A stretch of 18,772 bases of DNA from DAOUBA01 sp034432855. Lineage in GTDB: Bacteria > Chloroflexota > Anaerolineae > B4-G1. Below are positions 1-7,126 of the stretch, one piece after another (within the stretch, counting starts at the first letter, position 1; the number at the start of each line of letters is the position of its first letter). The stretch is taken from the NCBI GenBank assembly GCA_034432855.1, contig DAOUBA010000151.1, positions 1 through 18,772 of the forward strand. The letters run 5' to 3'. Below the pieces are notes generated by a model. The model was not told the DNA's origin. It saw only the letters and a program-made list of their open reading frames with translations, and made no database searches. Both the position numbers and the translations under genes were made by a program.

Positions 1-111
1 CGCACCCCGGAAGAGATCCGGCAGCAGGTATTGAACCTCAAACCGGTACATCGCCAAATTCTCCGCCTCCTCGGCCCCAATGTAGAAAAATGCTATCTGG
101 ACACCAGTTAG
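1..111 (+). CDS. C-terminal end of an unidentified protein (5' end outside window)
   Basis: Frame 1 is open from the first base to a TAG at 109-111, giving 36 residues that start RTPEEIRQQV and end in KCYLDTS. The segment looks helical and amphipathic (Q-Q-V-L, R-Q-I-L-R-L-L). I do not recognise the family from this tail. It converges on the minus-strand gene ending at 215. The 103 bases between them show no convincing terminator or gene. The frame could be open by chance over so short a stretch, so the call rests on codon use typical of the window and a sensible stop. Confidence 0.5.
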   Translation, partial: RTPEEIRQQVLNLKPVHRQILRLLGPNVEKCYLDTS

Positions 112-214
112 GTGCGGAATGTGGGTAAGATTGTCGCAACTGTCAGTATGTAAAACACCGATACCGCTGGGGAGATACGCTCAAGCCAGGAGTTGAATGT
201 ACTGCACGCTTCAC

Positions 215-832
215 TCACGGCTCGGCGCCCAGCAAGAGACTGAGTGCGATCGAGACGATACCGGCAACCAGCGTGCGCAACCCGTAACCGACGAGGCTGC
301 GCCCAGAGACGTGCCCAAGAAAGGTTCCCAGGCCAAACAGACCGACCAGCGCAAGCACCAAGGCCAGCGCGTAACTGACCAGGATGTTACCGAGCAGCCC
401 CGTTGCAAAGAATGGGGTGAGCACAATCAGGGCAGCCACGAAAGGGGCCAGGCCGTCTACCAGCGCGACGATGACCACTGCCACACGCGAGGCCCGTCCG
501 ATCCTGGTCCGGCCCAGATCGGTGAGCGACGCCCTTTCCAGTTCGGCCAACTCGCGTTTTCGCTCGGCCGCCTCGGTCAGATAAGCACCCCACAGGCCCG
601 AAATCCCCATTGCGATAGAGGTCGCCATCCCGATGTGGATCACGATGTCCGCGTTGCGCACTCTGGCCACATAGTTGCCCATCAGCACGCCGATCATCGT
701 CAGTACGCCATCGAAGGCATTCATTGCCAGGTAACGGCGAGCGATCCCGGCGACGTCGGCGATACGGCCGTACTCAGGTATCTGGCGGACACCTCGAAGC
801 AGGCGACGAAACGGGTCGGTCGGTTCTCCCAC
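215..832 (-). CDS. VIT/CCC1-like polytopic membrane protein
   Basis: A 205-residue protein starting at GTG (830-832), with about five hydrophobic segments (roughly residues 39-59, 62-84, 115-138, 140-172 and 180-203). The N-terminal part, with RRYLAMNAFDGVLT near residues 33-45 and a GISGLWGAYLTEAAERKREL stretch near 76-95, resembles the first helices and the acidic linker of VIT1/CCC1-type iron/manganese transporters. The acidic/basic loop between helices 2 and 3 fits the cytosolic metal-binding linker of that family. It is the last gene of the trmI-DUF211 operon and starts 5 bases after the DUF211 stop. Pairing of such a protein with DUF211 is a context I associate with archaea. The substrate is unproven and transport is inferred from family resemblance only. 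Confidence 0.7.
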   Translation of the reverse strand: MGEPTDPFRRLLRGVRQIPEYGRIADVAGIARRYLAMNAFDGVLTMIGVLMGNYVARVRNADIVIHIGMATSIAMGISGLWGAYLTEAAERKRELAELERASLTDLGRTRIGRASRVAVVIVALVDGLAPFVAALIVLTPFFATGLLGNILVSYALALVLALVGLFGLGTFLGHVSGRSLVGYGLRTLVAGIVSIALSLLLGAEP

Positions 833-837
833 GGCGA

Positions 838-1125
838 TCAGTCTTGCGGCGTCTCCACGTCCTCGATGAGTACCTTGCCAGCAGCCACCTCGTCAATCGA
901 GTGGATCGAGCCACCGTACTCCTCAATGACCCGAGCGACCTTTTCGTAATTCAGATTATTGCCCTCGACAGTAATTTTGGCATTCTCCACCAGGCGGTCA
1001 ATTTCATAGATCGAAATATTGACCCCATCCACACCTTCCAGGCCAGACAGCACCTGTGCCAACTGCACAATGGTCGGCTCTGCTGGTTTCAGCACATCCA
1101 ACACCAAACGTCGCAAATTCCCCAT
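838..1125 (-). CDS. DUF211 family protein
   Basis: A 95-residue protein opening with MGNLRRLVLDVLKP, followed by a LEGVDGVNISIYEID stretch and a C-terminal GGSIHSIDEVAAG. These are the hallmark blocks of DUF211, a small ferredoxin-like-fold family known mainly from archaea. Function is unknown; the alternating beta-alpha pattern would suit a ligand or metal sensor or oligomeric chaperone, but that is speculation. A GGAGG ribosome-binding site overlaps the trmI stop just upstream of the ATG at 1123-1125, so translation is probably coupled to trmI. The membrane gene follows 5 bases downstream, suggesting the two act together. Confidence 0.85.
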   Translation of the reverse strand: MGNLRRLVLDVLKPAEPTIVQLAQVLSGLEGVDGVNISIYEIDRLVENAKITVEGNNLNYEKVARVIEEYGGSIHSIDEVAAGKVLIEDVETPQD

Positions 1126-1128
1126 CCC

Positions 1129-1920
1129 CTAATCCTCCGGCGATACGAGCGCCCGTGCAAAGATCAGGTAACCGGTGTGGGCTACCATGCGGTCCATCGG
1201 GCGCAGGCGCTCCGCCACGGCCTTGTATTGTCGTAACAATATTTCCTCCACCTCGATCAAGCCAAACTCGGCCCGTTCCAGCGCATCAACCAGATGACTG
1301 ACCTGATTGGTGGTGGGCAGAATAGCGCCGAAGAAACCGCCGCCAACGAGCGCTGCACGCGCCTGGGCCAAATAGTCCCACGGATTGGGCAGGTCCAGGA
1401 ACAGCGCATCTACATCGCGCTCGTCAAAGCCTTCGGCGATGTCGCGTAATTTGAGTTCGACGAACCCGGTCAGACCCAACCGCTCCAGGTTCTTGCGGGC
1501 CAATTGTTGCACGTCGGCGCGGCTCTCGTAGGAGTAGACGCAGCCAGTTGGGCTGACCGCCTGGGCAAAGAGCAGCGCCAGGCCACCGCTGCCGGTCCCG
1601 GCCTCGATCACACGGCTGCCGGGGACGACGCGCATCTTCAGCATAATGTAGCCGGCGTCTTTGGGGTACACGATCTGCGTGGTGCGTTCGAGATGGCGTA
1701 TCAGGTCATCGGTGGAAGGAGGGAGTAGCAAGAAAGGGTATCCCAGGTGAGAGGATATTCGCGCCCCCCAGGGAGCGCCGATCAGATCGTCGTGAAGCAA
1801 CATCCCGCGGTGGGTGCTGAGACGCGCGCCTGCGGTCAACCGGACGATAAACGACTTGCGGTCGCGGCTGACCAACAGGGCCAGGTCACCAACTTGCGTG
1901 GTTCTCAAGGCTCTCTCCAC
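1129..1920 (-). CDS. trmI: tRNA (adenine-N1)-methyltransferase TrmI (TRM61 family, m1A58)
   Basis: This 263-residue SAM-dependent enzyme is predicted to methylate N1 of A58 in the tRNA T-loop, as a homotetramer in known bacterial and archaeal homologues. Visible motifs are an N-terminal beta domain with STHRGMLLHDDLIG (35-48), RTTQIVYPKDAGYI (79-92), SAM motif I EAGTGSGGL (106-114), an acidic motif near YES (131-133), the catalytic-region LDLPNPW (175-181) and C-terminal RPMDRMVAHTGYL (240-252). Length is normal for the family. The start is a GTG at 1918-1920 with no clear Shine-Dalgarno; the predicted transcript leader is only about 14 nt. It heads the operon with DUF211 and the VIT-like gene. 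Confidence 0.92.
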   Translation of the reverse strand: MERALRTTQVGDLALLVSRDRKSFIVRLTAGARLSTHRGMLLHDDLIGAPWGARISSHLGYPFLLLPPSTDDLIRHLERTTQIVYPKDAGYIMLKMRVVPGSRVIEAGTGSGGLALLFAQAVSPTGCVYSYESRADVQQLARKNLERLGLTGFVELKLRDIAEGFDERDVDALFLDLPNPWDYLAQARAALVGGGFFGAILPTTNQVSHLVDALERAEFGLIEVEEILLRQYKAVAERLRPMDRMVAHTGYLIFARALVSPED

Positions 1921-1940
1921 TCTAAAAAGGCCGTGCTTTC

Positions 1941-1968
1941 ATTATAACGCACTCTCTCCACAGCGCAA
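1941..1968 (-). promoter_or_regulatory. Promoter of the trmI operon
   Basis: On the minus strand a perfect -10 TATAAT lies at 1946-1941, with a partial -35 TTGCGC at 1968-1963 and a 16-nt spacer. The predicted start is about 14 nt before the trmI GTG. It is divergent from the promoter at 1977-2005, only 8 bases away, so the two polymerases would compete for the site. Confidence 0.6.
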
Positions 1969-1976
1969 CATTGGAT

Positions 1977-2005
1977 TTGACTTGAATGCAGGATAGTGGT
2001 ACACT
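1977..2005 (+). promoter_or_regulatory. Promoter of the response-regulator gene
   Basis: -35 TTGACT at 1977-1982 and -10 TACACT at 2000-2005 are separated by exactly 17 nt. The predicted leader of about 70 nt ends in a strong GAGGGAGG ribosome-binding site before the ATG at 2081. Confidence 0.7.
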
Positions 2006-2080
2006 ACATCTAGCAGTGCGGGCCGGGTATCCGACCGAGGCCTGTACAGGTTTCCTGCTTAACTTAGAGGGAGGCACCGG

Positions 2081-2473
2081 ATGGCAGAAGAGAAGAAGAA
2101 AGTGGTCGTCTGCATAGAGGATGAGCCCGAGATGATCGATCTGGTCAAGTTGATCCTCGGGCGCAAGGGGTTTGAGCTCGTCGGCGCGGTCGGCGGCCGG
2201 GAGGGCTTAGAAACGGTGCGCACACTAAAGCCCGACCTCGTCCTGCTAGACCTGATGATGCCGGACATGGATGGCTGGGAAGTCTACCAGCAGATGAAGA
2301 CCGACGAGGAACTGAAGAACATCCCGGTGATCGTCGTTACAGCCAAAGCACAGAGCATTGACAAGGTGCTGGGATTGCACATCGCCAAGGTAGACGATTA
2401 CGTAACCAAGCCGTTCGGCCCGCAAGAACTGCTGCAGAGCGTGAACAAGGTATTGAACCTCCAGCCGCAGTGA
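2081..2473 (+). CDS. Single-domain response regulator (CheY-like receiver)
   Basis: A 130-residue stand-alone receiver domain. The acidic pocket is E13-D14, the phospho-acceptor is D57 in LLDLMMPDMDGWE, the switch Thr is T87 (VVTAK) and the conserved Lys is K110 in VTKPF. No output domain follows, so it would act by protein-protein contact, as CheY/Spo0F-type proteins do. No histidine kinase gene lies in the window, so it is an orphan here. An ideal Shine-Dalgarno (GAGGGAGG) sets the start. An own promoter (1977-2005) and a possible terminator (2584-2616) suggest it is monocistronic. Confidence 0.93.
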   Translation: MAEEKKKVVVCIEDEPEMIDLVKLILGRKGFELVGAVGGREGLETVRTLKPDLVLLDLMMPDMDGWEVYQQMKTDEELKNIPVIVVTAKAQSIDKVLGLHIAKVDDYVTKPFGPQELLQSVNKVLNLQPQ

Positions 2474-2583
2474 AGGCTCGAGGTCCTGCCCACGGGGTGT
2501 TTCACCTGAGTGATCGCAGCACCGCTGCGGGCACATATCCCCTGTAACCATGCTACCGGACACGACGAGCCAATCCAGGCGGT

Positions 2584-2616
2584 GGCGATGCTTCGCCATC
2601 GCCGCTTGGTTTATTT
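2584..2616 (+). terminator. Possible intrinsic terminator after the response regulator
   Basis: A 7-bp perfect stem GGCGATG/CATCGCC (2584-2590 with 2597-2603) has a CTTCGC loop and is followed by a T-rich but interrupted tract (2606-2616). It sits 20 bases before the start codon at 2636, so it could also structure the leader of that gene. The 160-base gap 2474-2635 otherwise shows no gene or clear promoter. Confidence 0.4.
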
Positions 2617-2635
2617 GGGAAGCGGGAGGTCAGCG

Positions 2636-3121
2636 ATGGAGCTCAAGACGGTGCAGATCGAGAAGCCGGAGGCCGTAAATCTCATCCTGGGCCAGGCGCA
2701 CTTTATCAAGACGGTGGAAGACCTGCACGAAACGTTGGTGGGAGCAGTGCCCGGCATCAAGTTCGGGCTGGCCTTCTGCGAATCCTCAGGCCCGGCGCTG
2801 GTACGCGCCAGCGGCACTGATGACGCCCTGGTCGAACTGGCCAGGCGGAACGCGTTGGCCTTGAGCGCAGGGCACTGTTTCATTATCTTCCTGGGCGAAG
2901 GCTTTTATCCAATCAACGTGCTGAACGCGGTCAAGATGGTGCCCGAGGTATGTCGCATCTTCTGTGCCACCGCCAACCCTGTCGAGGTCATCCTCGCCGA
3001 GACGGAACAGGGTCGCGGCATCCTCGGCGTGGTAGATGGCGTCAAGACGAAAGGTATCGAGGCCGAAGAGGACGTCACCTGGCGCAAAGGATTCCTGCGC
3101 AAGATCGGATACAAGTTATAG
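2636..3121 (+). CDS. DUF355 / adenosine-specific kinase family protein
   Basis: A 161-residue protein matching PF04008, whose archaeal member from Pyrobaculum is annotated as an adenosine-specific kinase. Diagnostic blocks are HFIKTVEDLHETLVGAVPG, IKFGLAFCESSGPALVR, GHCFIIFLGEGFYPINVLN, EVCRIFCATANPVEVI and the C-terminal WRKGFLRKIGYKL, in the expected order along the whole length. The biological role of the family is poorly established. The ATG at 2636 has a GGGAGG site 5 bases upstream. No clear sigma-70 promoter is visible in 2474-2635, so it may be read through from the response-regulator gene despite the hairpin. It is followed by repeat-rich non-coding DNA. Confidence 0.9.
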   Translation: MELKTVQIEKPEAVNLILGQAHFIKTVEDLHETLVGAVPGIKFGLAFCESSGPALVRASGTDDALVELARRNALALSAGHCFIIFLGEGFYPINVLNAVKMVPEVCRIFCATANPVEVILAETEQGRGILGVVDGVKTKGIEAEEDVTWRKGFLRKIGYKL

Positions 3122-3147
3122 TCCTCTACTCGATGAACGCAAAGCCG

Positions 3148-3227
3148 ATGTGGGGCAGTCTTTCCAGGCTGCCTACAGGCAGGAAAGCCTGTTCCACGTC
3201 CCACGCGTTGCCCAAACGAAATGTGGG
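3148..3227. repeat. REP-like dispersed element with nested inverted repeats
   Basis: This non-coding stretch holds CTGCCT-AC-AGGCAG (3169-3182) nested in CAGGCT...AGCCTG (3165-3191), so two mutually exclusive hairpins can form. It is flanked by two copies of ATGTGGG (3148-3154 and 3221-3227). Read on the minus strand it gives the QAFLPV phrase that I have seen recur as a translation artefact of dispersed repeats in such genomes. The family assignment is from memory, and copy number cannot be seen here. Confidence 0.5.
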
Positions 3228-3265
3228 ATAGTTCATAATTGGTTGACACTCTGCCTTGTCGGCAC

Positions 3266-3336
3266 GCCCGACGATAAATCGTCGGGCTAAAAGAACAAAG
3301 GGCGGCAAACCGCCCTTATAGCCCGCTTTAGCGGGC
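3266..3336. repeat. Three consecutive perfect GC-rich palindromes
   Basis: In order: GCCCGACGAT with ATCGTCGGGC (3266-3275/3278-3287), AAGGGCGG with CCGCCCTT around a CAAA loop (3298-3305/3310-3317), and GCCCGC with GCGGGC around a TTTA loop (3321-3326/3331-3336). Each is perfect but unrelated to the others in sequence, so this is a mosaic of hairpins and not a tandem repeat. No run of T follows any stem. They may end transcription of the upstream gene or be remnants of miniature mobile elements. Confidence 0.8.
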
Positions 3337-3365
3337 GTGAGCCTTTTGAGCAACGGGTCTTTTGC

Positions 3366-3734
3366 ATGGCAACCTGGCTGCACGCGTGGAACGAGACACG
3401 AGGCATGCAGGTTTTGGGGCGCGTGCGCCGTTGCGCCAATTTTCTGTGCCGCCTGCGCGGGCTGACCTTCCGGCACAGGATCGGTAAAGACGAGGGGCTG
3501 TTACTGGTTGGAGGCCGGGAGAGTCGCGCCGCGGCGGCCATCCACATGTTCTTTGTGTTCTTTCCCATTGCTGCGATATGGTTGGACAAGGACAGGCAAG
3601 TGATTGACGCCAGACTAGCGCGTCCTTTCCGTCCGTTCTACGCCCCCCGTGCGCCGGCGCAGGACGTGCTGGAGGGGCCGCCGGAACTGCTGGAGCGGGT
3701 GTCGATTGGGGATATACTGTCATTTGGAGAATGA
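3366..3734 (+). CDS. DUF192 family protein
   Basis: A 122-residue protein with the DUF192 layout: an N-terminal NETRG start, the RLRGLTFR motif near residues 29-36, an EGLLLV strand, AAIHMFFVFFPIAAIWLDKD (about 57-76, in place of the usual FWMKNT..PLD.) and a C-terminal APAQDVLEGPP...SIGDIL. DUF192 is a small beta-barrel family of unknown function, often exported; this copy lacks an obvious signal peptide. No Shine-Dalgarno precedes ATG 3366; a later ATG at 3405 would remove the conserved NETRG, so I keep the longer form. Its TGA overlaps the next start codon (ATGA), so it is translationally coupled to the cell-wall peptidase gene. Confidence 0.8.
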   Translation: MATWLHAWNETRGMQVLGRVRRCANFLCRLRGLTFRHRIGKDEGLLLVGGRESRAAAAIHMFFVFFPIAAIWLDKDRQVIDARLARPFRPFYAPRAPAQDVLEGPPELLERVSIGDILSFGE

Positions 3735-5203
3735 TGGCGGTAAACCAGTTGAACGCGAACGCGGAATGGAGTCCGCGTCTAAAGGTTATGTGGAGCCTTC
3801 TCATCATCACGGCACTGATCGGCGTATTGTCCCCAGCGGCACAGGCTCAATCGAACGATCCACCGCCCACCGTGCACATCGTGCAGCGCGGCGAGACGCT
3901 GTTCTCTATCGCCCAGCAGTACGGTGTGACGGTGAACATGATCACCCGCGCCAACGGTATCTCTGACCCGCGCCGAGTCTATGTCGGCCAGCGGCTCGTC
4001 ATCCCCGGCGGGCAAGGTGGTGTACAGGAGACCGTGCCCTATCTGGTTCAGGCAGGCGACACACTGACCTCCGTCGCCAGGCGTTACCACACCACCTGGC
4101 AGGCGCTCGCCCGGATCAACCGCATGCTCTCCCCCAGTACCCTTTACGTGGGACAGGTCATTCAGGTACCGGCGACCAACAACCAGGCCGCCCCACTACA
4201 GAGTGGTGGAGACCTGATCTACACCGTGCGGCCCGGCGACACGCTTCCGGGCATCGCACTGCGCTACGGCCTCTCGCCCTGGACACTGGCGACTATCAAC
4301 CACATCACCAACCCGGCGTTGGTCTTCCCAGGGCAAGAGTTGCTCATCCCCGGAGCAGGGCCCGGCCTGCTGCCCCCACCATTTGCCTCTATTGCGATAC
4401 AGCCACTACCAGTGTCTCAGGGAATAACCCTGATCATCGCTGTCCGCACGACTGAACCCGTCACGCTGACGGGCAGACTGTTTGCACAAGAGGTACGCTT
4501 CGCCGAAGAGGGTGGCGCGTATTATGCGCCGGTTGGAGTCTACGTCTTCAGAGAGCCCGGCCTGTATGAACTGGAACTGAGCGCGACGAACAGCGCCGGG
4601 CAGGTCACCGCGCTCACCACGGGGGTCATCGTTGGAGCAGCCCGTTTCGGTTACGAGCGGATTGATTTGCCCGAGAGCCGCACCAGCCTGCTCGATCCGG
4701 CCATCATCGCCGCGGAACGGGAGCGTCTGAACGCGCTACGCAACACGTTCAGCCCTCAACGTTACTGGACGACGCCGTTCCGGCGCCCGTGCGTAGGGGT
4801 GATCTCATCCTACTTCGGCGCCAAACGCGCCTACGAGGACGGCCCCTACACCAGTTATCACGCTGGCATAGACTTTCGTGCACCGAACGGGACGCCGGTG
4901 TATGCACCTACGGGGGGCATCGTGGTGCTGGCCGAGCCGATGACAATGCTGGGCAACGCTATCGTCATAGACCACGGCTGGGGGCTCTTGACCGGCTATT
5001 GGCACCTTTCGTCCATCGAGGTACAGGTGGGGCAACAAGTCGCGCCAGGCGACCGGATCGGCAGAGTAGGGAGCACAGGACTTTCGACCGGCGCGCACCT
5101 GCACTGGGAAATGTGGGTTAGCGGGACGCCCGTGGACGGCCTGCAATGGCTTGAAGGCTTTTCCCCCTGGCCCGAGGCCGGACAGTTGTCAGTCGGCGGT
5201 TGA
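3731..5203 (+). CDS. Secreted LysM-domain M23 family metallopeptidase
   Basis: A 490-residue protein predicted to bind and cut or remodel peptidoglycan outside the membrane. A signal peptide spans about residues 17-40 (hydrophobic core WSLLIITALIGVL, cleavage near AQAQ). Three LysM domains follow at about 47-92, 103-147 and 162-207, each with a (V/Q)xxGDTL or GETL start and a GQ.(L/I).(I/V)P end. A beta-rich linker covers 215-300. The LytM/M23 domain occupies about 354-470 with H377-x3-D381, H425 and the H456-L-H458 motif, so the zinc ligands H377, D381 and H458 are all present and the enzyme looks active. Start may be ATG 3731 or ATG 3734; a GGAG at 3726-3729 fits the second better. Confidence 0.93.
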   Translation: MMAVNQLNANAEWSPRLKVMWSLLIITALIGVLSPAAQAQSNDPPPTVHIVQRGETLFSIAQQYGVTVNMITRANGISDPRRVYVGQRLVIPGGQGGVQETVPYLVQAGDTLTSVARRYHTTWQALARINRMLSPSTLYVGQVIQVPATNNQAAPLQSGGDLIYTVRPGDTLPGIALRYGLSPWTLATINHITNPALVFPGQELLIPGAGPGLLPPPFASIAIQPLPVSQGITLIIAVRTTEPVTLTGRLFAQEVRFAEEGGAYYAPVGVYVFREPGLYELELSATNSAGQVTALTTGVIVGAARFGYERIDLPESRTSLLDPAIIAAERERLNALRNTFSPQRYWTTPFRRPCVGVISSYFGAKRAYEDGPYTSYHAGIDFRAPNGTPVYAPTGGIVVLAEPMTMLGNAIVIDHGWGLLTGYWHLSSIEVQVGQQVAPGDRIGRVGSTGLSTGAHLHWEMWVSGTPVDGLQWLEGFSPWPEAGQLSVGG

Positions 5204-5426
5204 CGATCAACCGCCGCGCCCGATGGGCTTGGCGGGCCGGCACCAAGACCCGTACCTCGCCCAGGCCATCCACCGTAATGCCAATGACCGGGCCGGCGCT
5301 CTCATAGTTGAGCAACACAGGGATACCCGCCTCCTCCAACTTGGCTTTGATGACCTGGGCCCTCAGCAACCCCTGCGCGATATGGATCACGACCAGCCCA
5401 GGATGGCGTGAGCGTCTCTCGTCCAT
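5118..5426 (-). CDS. DUF2007-like small protein
   Basis: A 102-residue protein. Residues about 10-70 match the DUF2007 pattern (annotated putative signal-transducing protein): VVIHIAQGLLRAQVIKAKLE, then AGIPVLLNYESAG and LGEVRVLVPARQAHRARRLI. The start is ATG 5424-5426, chosen because GGAGG lies 7 bases upstream and because an earlier in-frame ATG at 5480 overlaps the predicted -35 box. The basic C-terminal tail (VRPRARGKSLQAIAGRPRASR region, shown only in part) runs 86 bases into the 3' end of the LysM/M23 gene on the other strand. The role is unknown; DUF2007 proteins are thought to bind small ligands or partners. Confidence 0.75.
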   Translation of the reverse strand: MDERRSRHPGLVVIHIAQGLLRAQVIKAKLEEAGIPVLLNYESAGPVIGITVDGLGEVRVLVPARQAHRARRLIVNRRLTTVRPRARGKSLQAIAGRPRASR

Positions 5427-5451
5427 CTCCACCTCCAGACAAGTTATCTCT

Positions 5452-5480
5452 AGTGTGCCCCAGACAGGCATATTTGTCAA
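5452..5480 (-). promoter_or_regulatory. Promoter of the DUF2007-like gene
   Basis: On the minus strand a perfect -35 TTGACA (5480-5475) is followed after 17 nt by CACACT (5457-5452). The predicted transcript starts about 20 nt before the ATG at 5426. Its -35 box occupies the same bases as the -35 box of the plus-strand promoter at 5474. Confidence 0.55.
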
Positions 5481-5502
5481 ACCGCCGCAAGCCTGGTATA
5501 AT
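5474..5502 (+). promoter_or_regulatory. Promoter of the 5531-7564 gene pair
   Basis: -35 TTGTCA (5474-5479), a 17-nt spacer and a perfect extended -10 (TGGTATAAT, hexamer 5497-5502). The predicted start is near 5509, giving a leader of about 22 nt with GGAG at 5523-5526 before ATG 5531. Confidence 0.75.
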
Positions 5503-5530
5503 CGCGCCGGTAACTCTCTCCAGGAGATGT

Positions 5531-7120
5531 ATGGCTTTGGTTCAGCGAGAAACTCAGTCCCCGACTTATTGGGGTGACGAGTTTACGATTACCTCAGAAG
5601 ATCTCCAATACCTCAGCACGCTGCTGGTCGAGGAAGAACTGCCGCGCTCGGCCGAAGAGTTGGGCCAGGCGCTGATTCTCCACCGCTGCCGGCAAGAAGA
5701 GGCGCTCATCGAGCGCGTGATGTCGAAAGGCACCCCGTACCAGCCCAAGCGCAGTTACGCCATCGGCGAGCAGGTGGTCTTCCCGGCGTTGGGGTATCTG
5801 ATTGGGGAAGTCGTCGGCGTGCGACCCGGCCACAATCCCGAATATGGCCCCTTCCAGGTCATCCAGGTAAAGTTCGAATCGGGCGAGACGCGCGAGTTCG
5901 CCGCCGAGTTCACCGTCGATCATCCGCTCAACCGTGAAGCACAGGCCATCACCGCAGCAGGCAGCGAAAAACCATTCTCTCCCGAAGAACTCGCCACGCT
6001 GTACGGTAAGCAGGTCAGCAATCTTGTGGAGCGCCGCCTGGAATCCGAGCCCGATTTCGTCCGTCTGGCTGGCAAGTGGTTCATCAAAGACCTGCTGGTG
6101 GACATCCACGTCGGCCACCTGAATCTGGCAGAGGCAGTGCTCGACATAGCGGGCGGCGGCCCCTTGCCAACTGAGGCGTTGCTGGGTGACCTGGAATTGC
6201 CAGAAAAGATCACGCCTCAACTGCGTATCTTTTCACTGAATTACGCCCTCCAGGAAGACGAGCGTTTCGACGAGGTCGGCCCGGCAGGCCAGGTGCTCTG
6301 GTTCCTGCGCCGCCTGGAACCGGAAGGCGTGCAGTCGGCCCCCAAATACCTGCAGTACCAGCCCATCCCATACAACCATGCGCTGCTGACCAGCGAGATG
6401 TTGGCACTGGAACGGGAACTGGACGACGAATGGTCGGAACTGGAAGGCCCCGAGGTCACGGAACCGGTAACCGTCGTGCTGATCTACCCCCATCGGAAGT
6501 GCGGTACCTTGCCGCTTTCGAGCCGGTTGAAGCACATGTTCCCGACCGGGCGGACACAGCGCATCCGCTTCACCTTTGTAGACGGCGATACCGGCGCGGA
6601 AATGCCCGGCTGGGTGGTGCGCGAAAAACGCTACGTCTATGGCCTGAAGGAATGGTACGAGGCGAACGACGTCCCGGTGGGAGCCTGCCTGGAACTGGCA
6701 CGCGGCAAAGAACCAGGAACGGTAATCATTCGACGGCACGCTCAACGCCCCAGACGGGAATGGGTGCGCGTCGCCCTGCCAGTAGAGGGCCGTCTGACTT
6801 TCGAGATGCGCAAGGAACTTATCACCTGCGAATACGACGAGCGGATGATCATCGCAGAAGAAGACACTCAGGCAATGGAACAGGTGTGGATACAGACACA
6901 GGAGCAAGGGCTCTCGTTGAAGCAATTGACGACCAGGATATTCCCAGAGTTAGCCAAACTGAGCCCACAAGGCACCGTCCACGCCGCCACGCTCTACAGC
7001 GCAGTCAATGTTGCCATGCGCACACCTCCTGGACCGCTACTGGCGGAACTGGTCGCCGACGACATGTATACGCCGGTAGGCGATAATTACTGGGTCCTAC
7101 GAGGCCCAAGCAGGGTTTAG
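5531..7120 (+). CDS. Unrecognised 529-residue protein, possible nucleic-acid-binding
   Basis: I do not recognise this protein with confidence; it feels like a lineage-specific Chloroflexota family. Start ATG 5531 is set by GGAG four bases upstream and by the promoter at 5474-5502; the upstream in-frame extension lies within the promoter. Visible parts: a helical acidic N-terminus (20-65); a beta-rich segment with YAIGEQVVFPALGY and NPEYGPFQVIQVKFE (76-117), which resembles SH3/KOW-like barrels; a helical region 170-265 with PLPTEALLGDL and VLWFLRRLEP that could form winged helices; and a beta-rich segment 313-412 with many basic residues (RREWVRV). There is no signal peptide or membrane segment, and no catalytic motif. 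The partner gene follows 6 bases downstream. Confidence 0.8.
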   Translation: MALVQRETQSPTYWGDEFTITSEDLQYLSTLLVEEELPRSAEELGQALILHRCRQEEALIERVMSKGTPYQPKRSYAIGEQVVFPALGYLIGEVVGVRPGHNPEYGPFQVIQVKFESGETREFAAEFTVDHPLNREAQAITAAGSEKPFSPEELATLYGKQVSNLVERRLESEPDFVRLAGKWFIKDLLVDIHVGHLNLAEAVLDIAGGGPLPTEALLGDLELPEKITPQLRIFSLNYALQEDERFDEVGPAGQVLWFLRRLEPEGVQSAPKYLQYQPIPYNHALLTSEMLALERELDDEWSELEGPEVTEPVTVVLIYPHRKCGTLPLSSRLKHMFPTGRTQRIRFTFVDGDTGAEMPGWVVREKRYVYGLKEWYEANDVPVGACLELARGKEPGTVIIRRHAQRPRREWVRVALPVEGRLTFEMRKELITCEYDERMIIAEEDTQAMEQVWIQTQEQGLSLKQLTTRIFPELAKLSPQGTVHAATLYSAVNVAMRTPPGPLLAELVADDMYTPVGDNYWVLRGPSRV

Positions 7121-7126
7121 CCACCG

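Noticed and set aside
197..949. Long plus-strand reading frame opposite the VIT-like and DUF211 genes
   Set aside because: It lies antisense to two well-supported genes with ribosome-binding-site logic, and its translation is rich in Gln, Asp, His and Arg with no domain pattern.
2246..2599. Minus-strand reading frame opposite the response regulator
   Set aside because: It covers a clear receiver domain with all catalytic residues and has no ribosome-binding site or promoter of its own.
3243..3271. TTGACA at 3243 as a promoter for the DUF192 gene
   Set aside because: No -10-like hexamer occurs at 16-18 nt; the site falls inside the first palindrome.
3266..3336. CRISPR array or tandem repeat
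   Set aside because: The three palindromes differ from each other in sequence and have no regular spacers.
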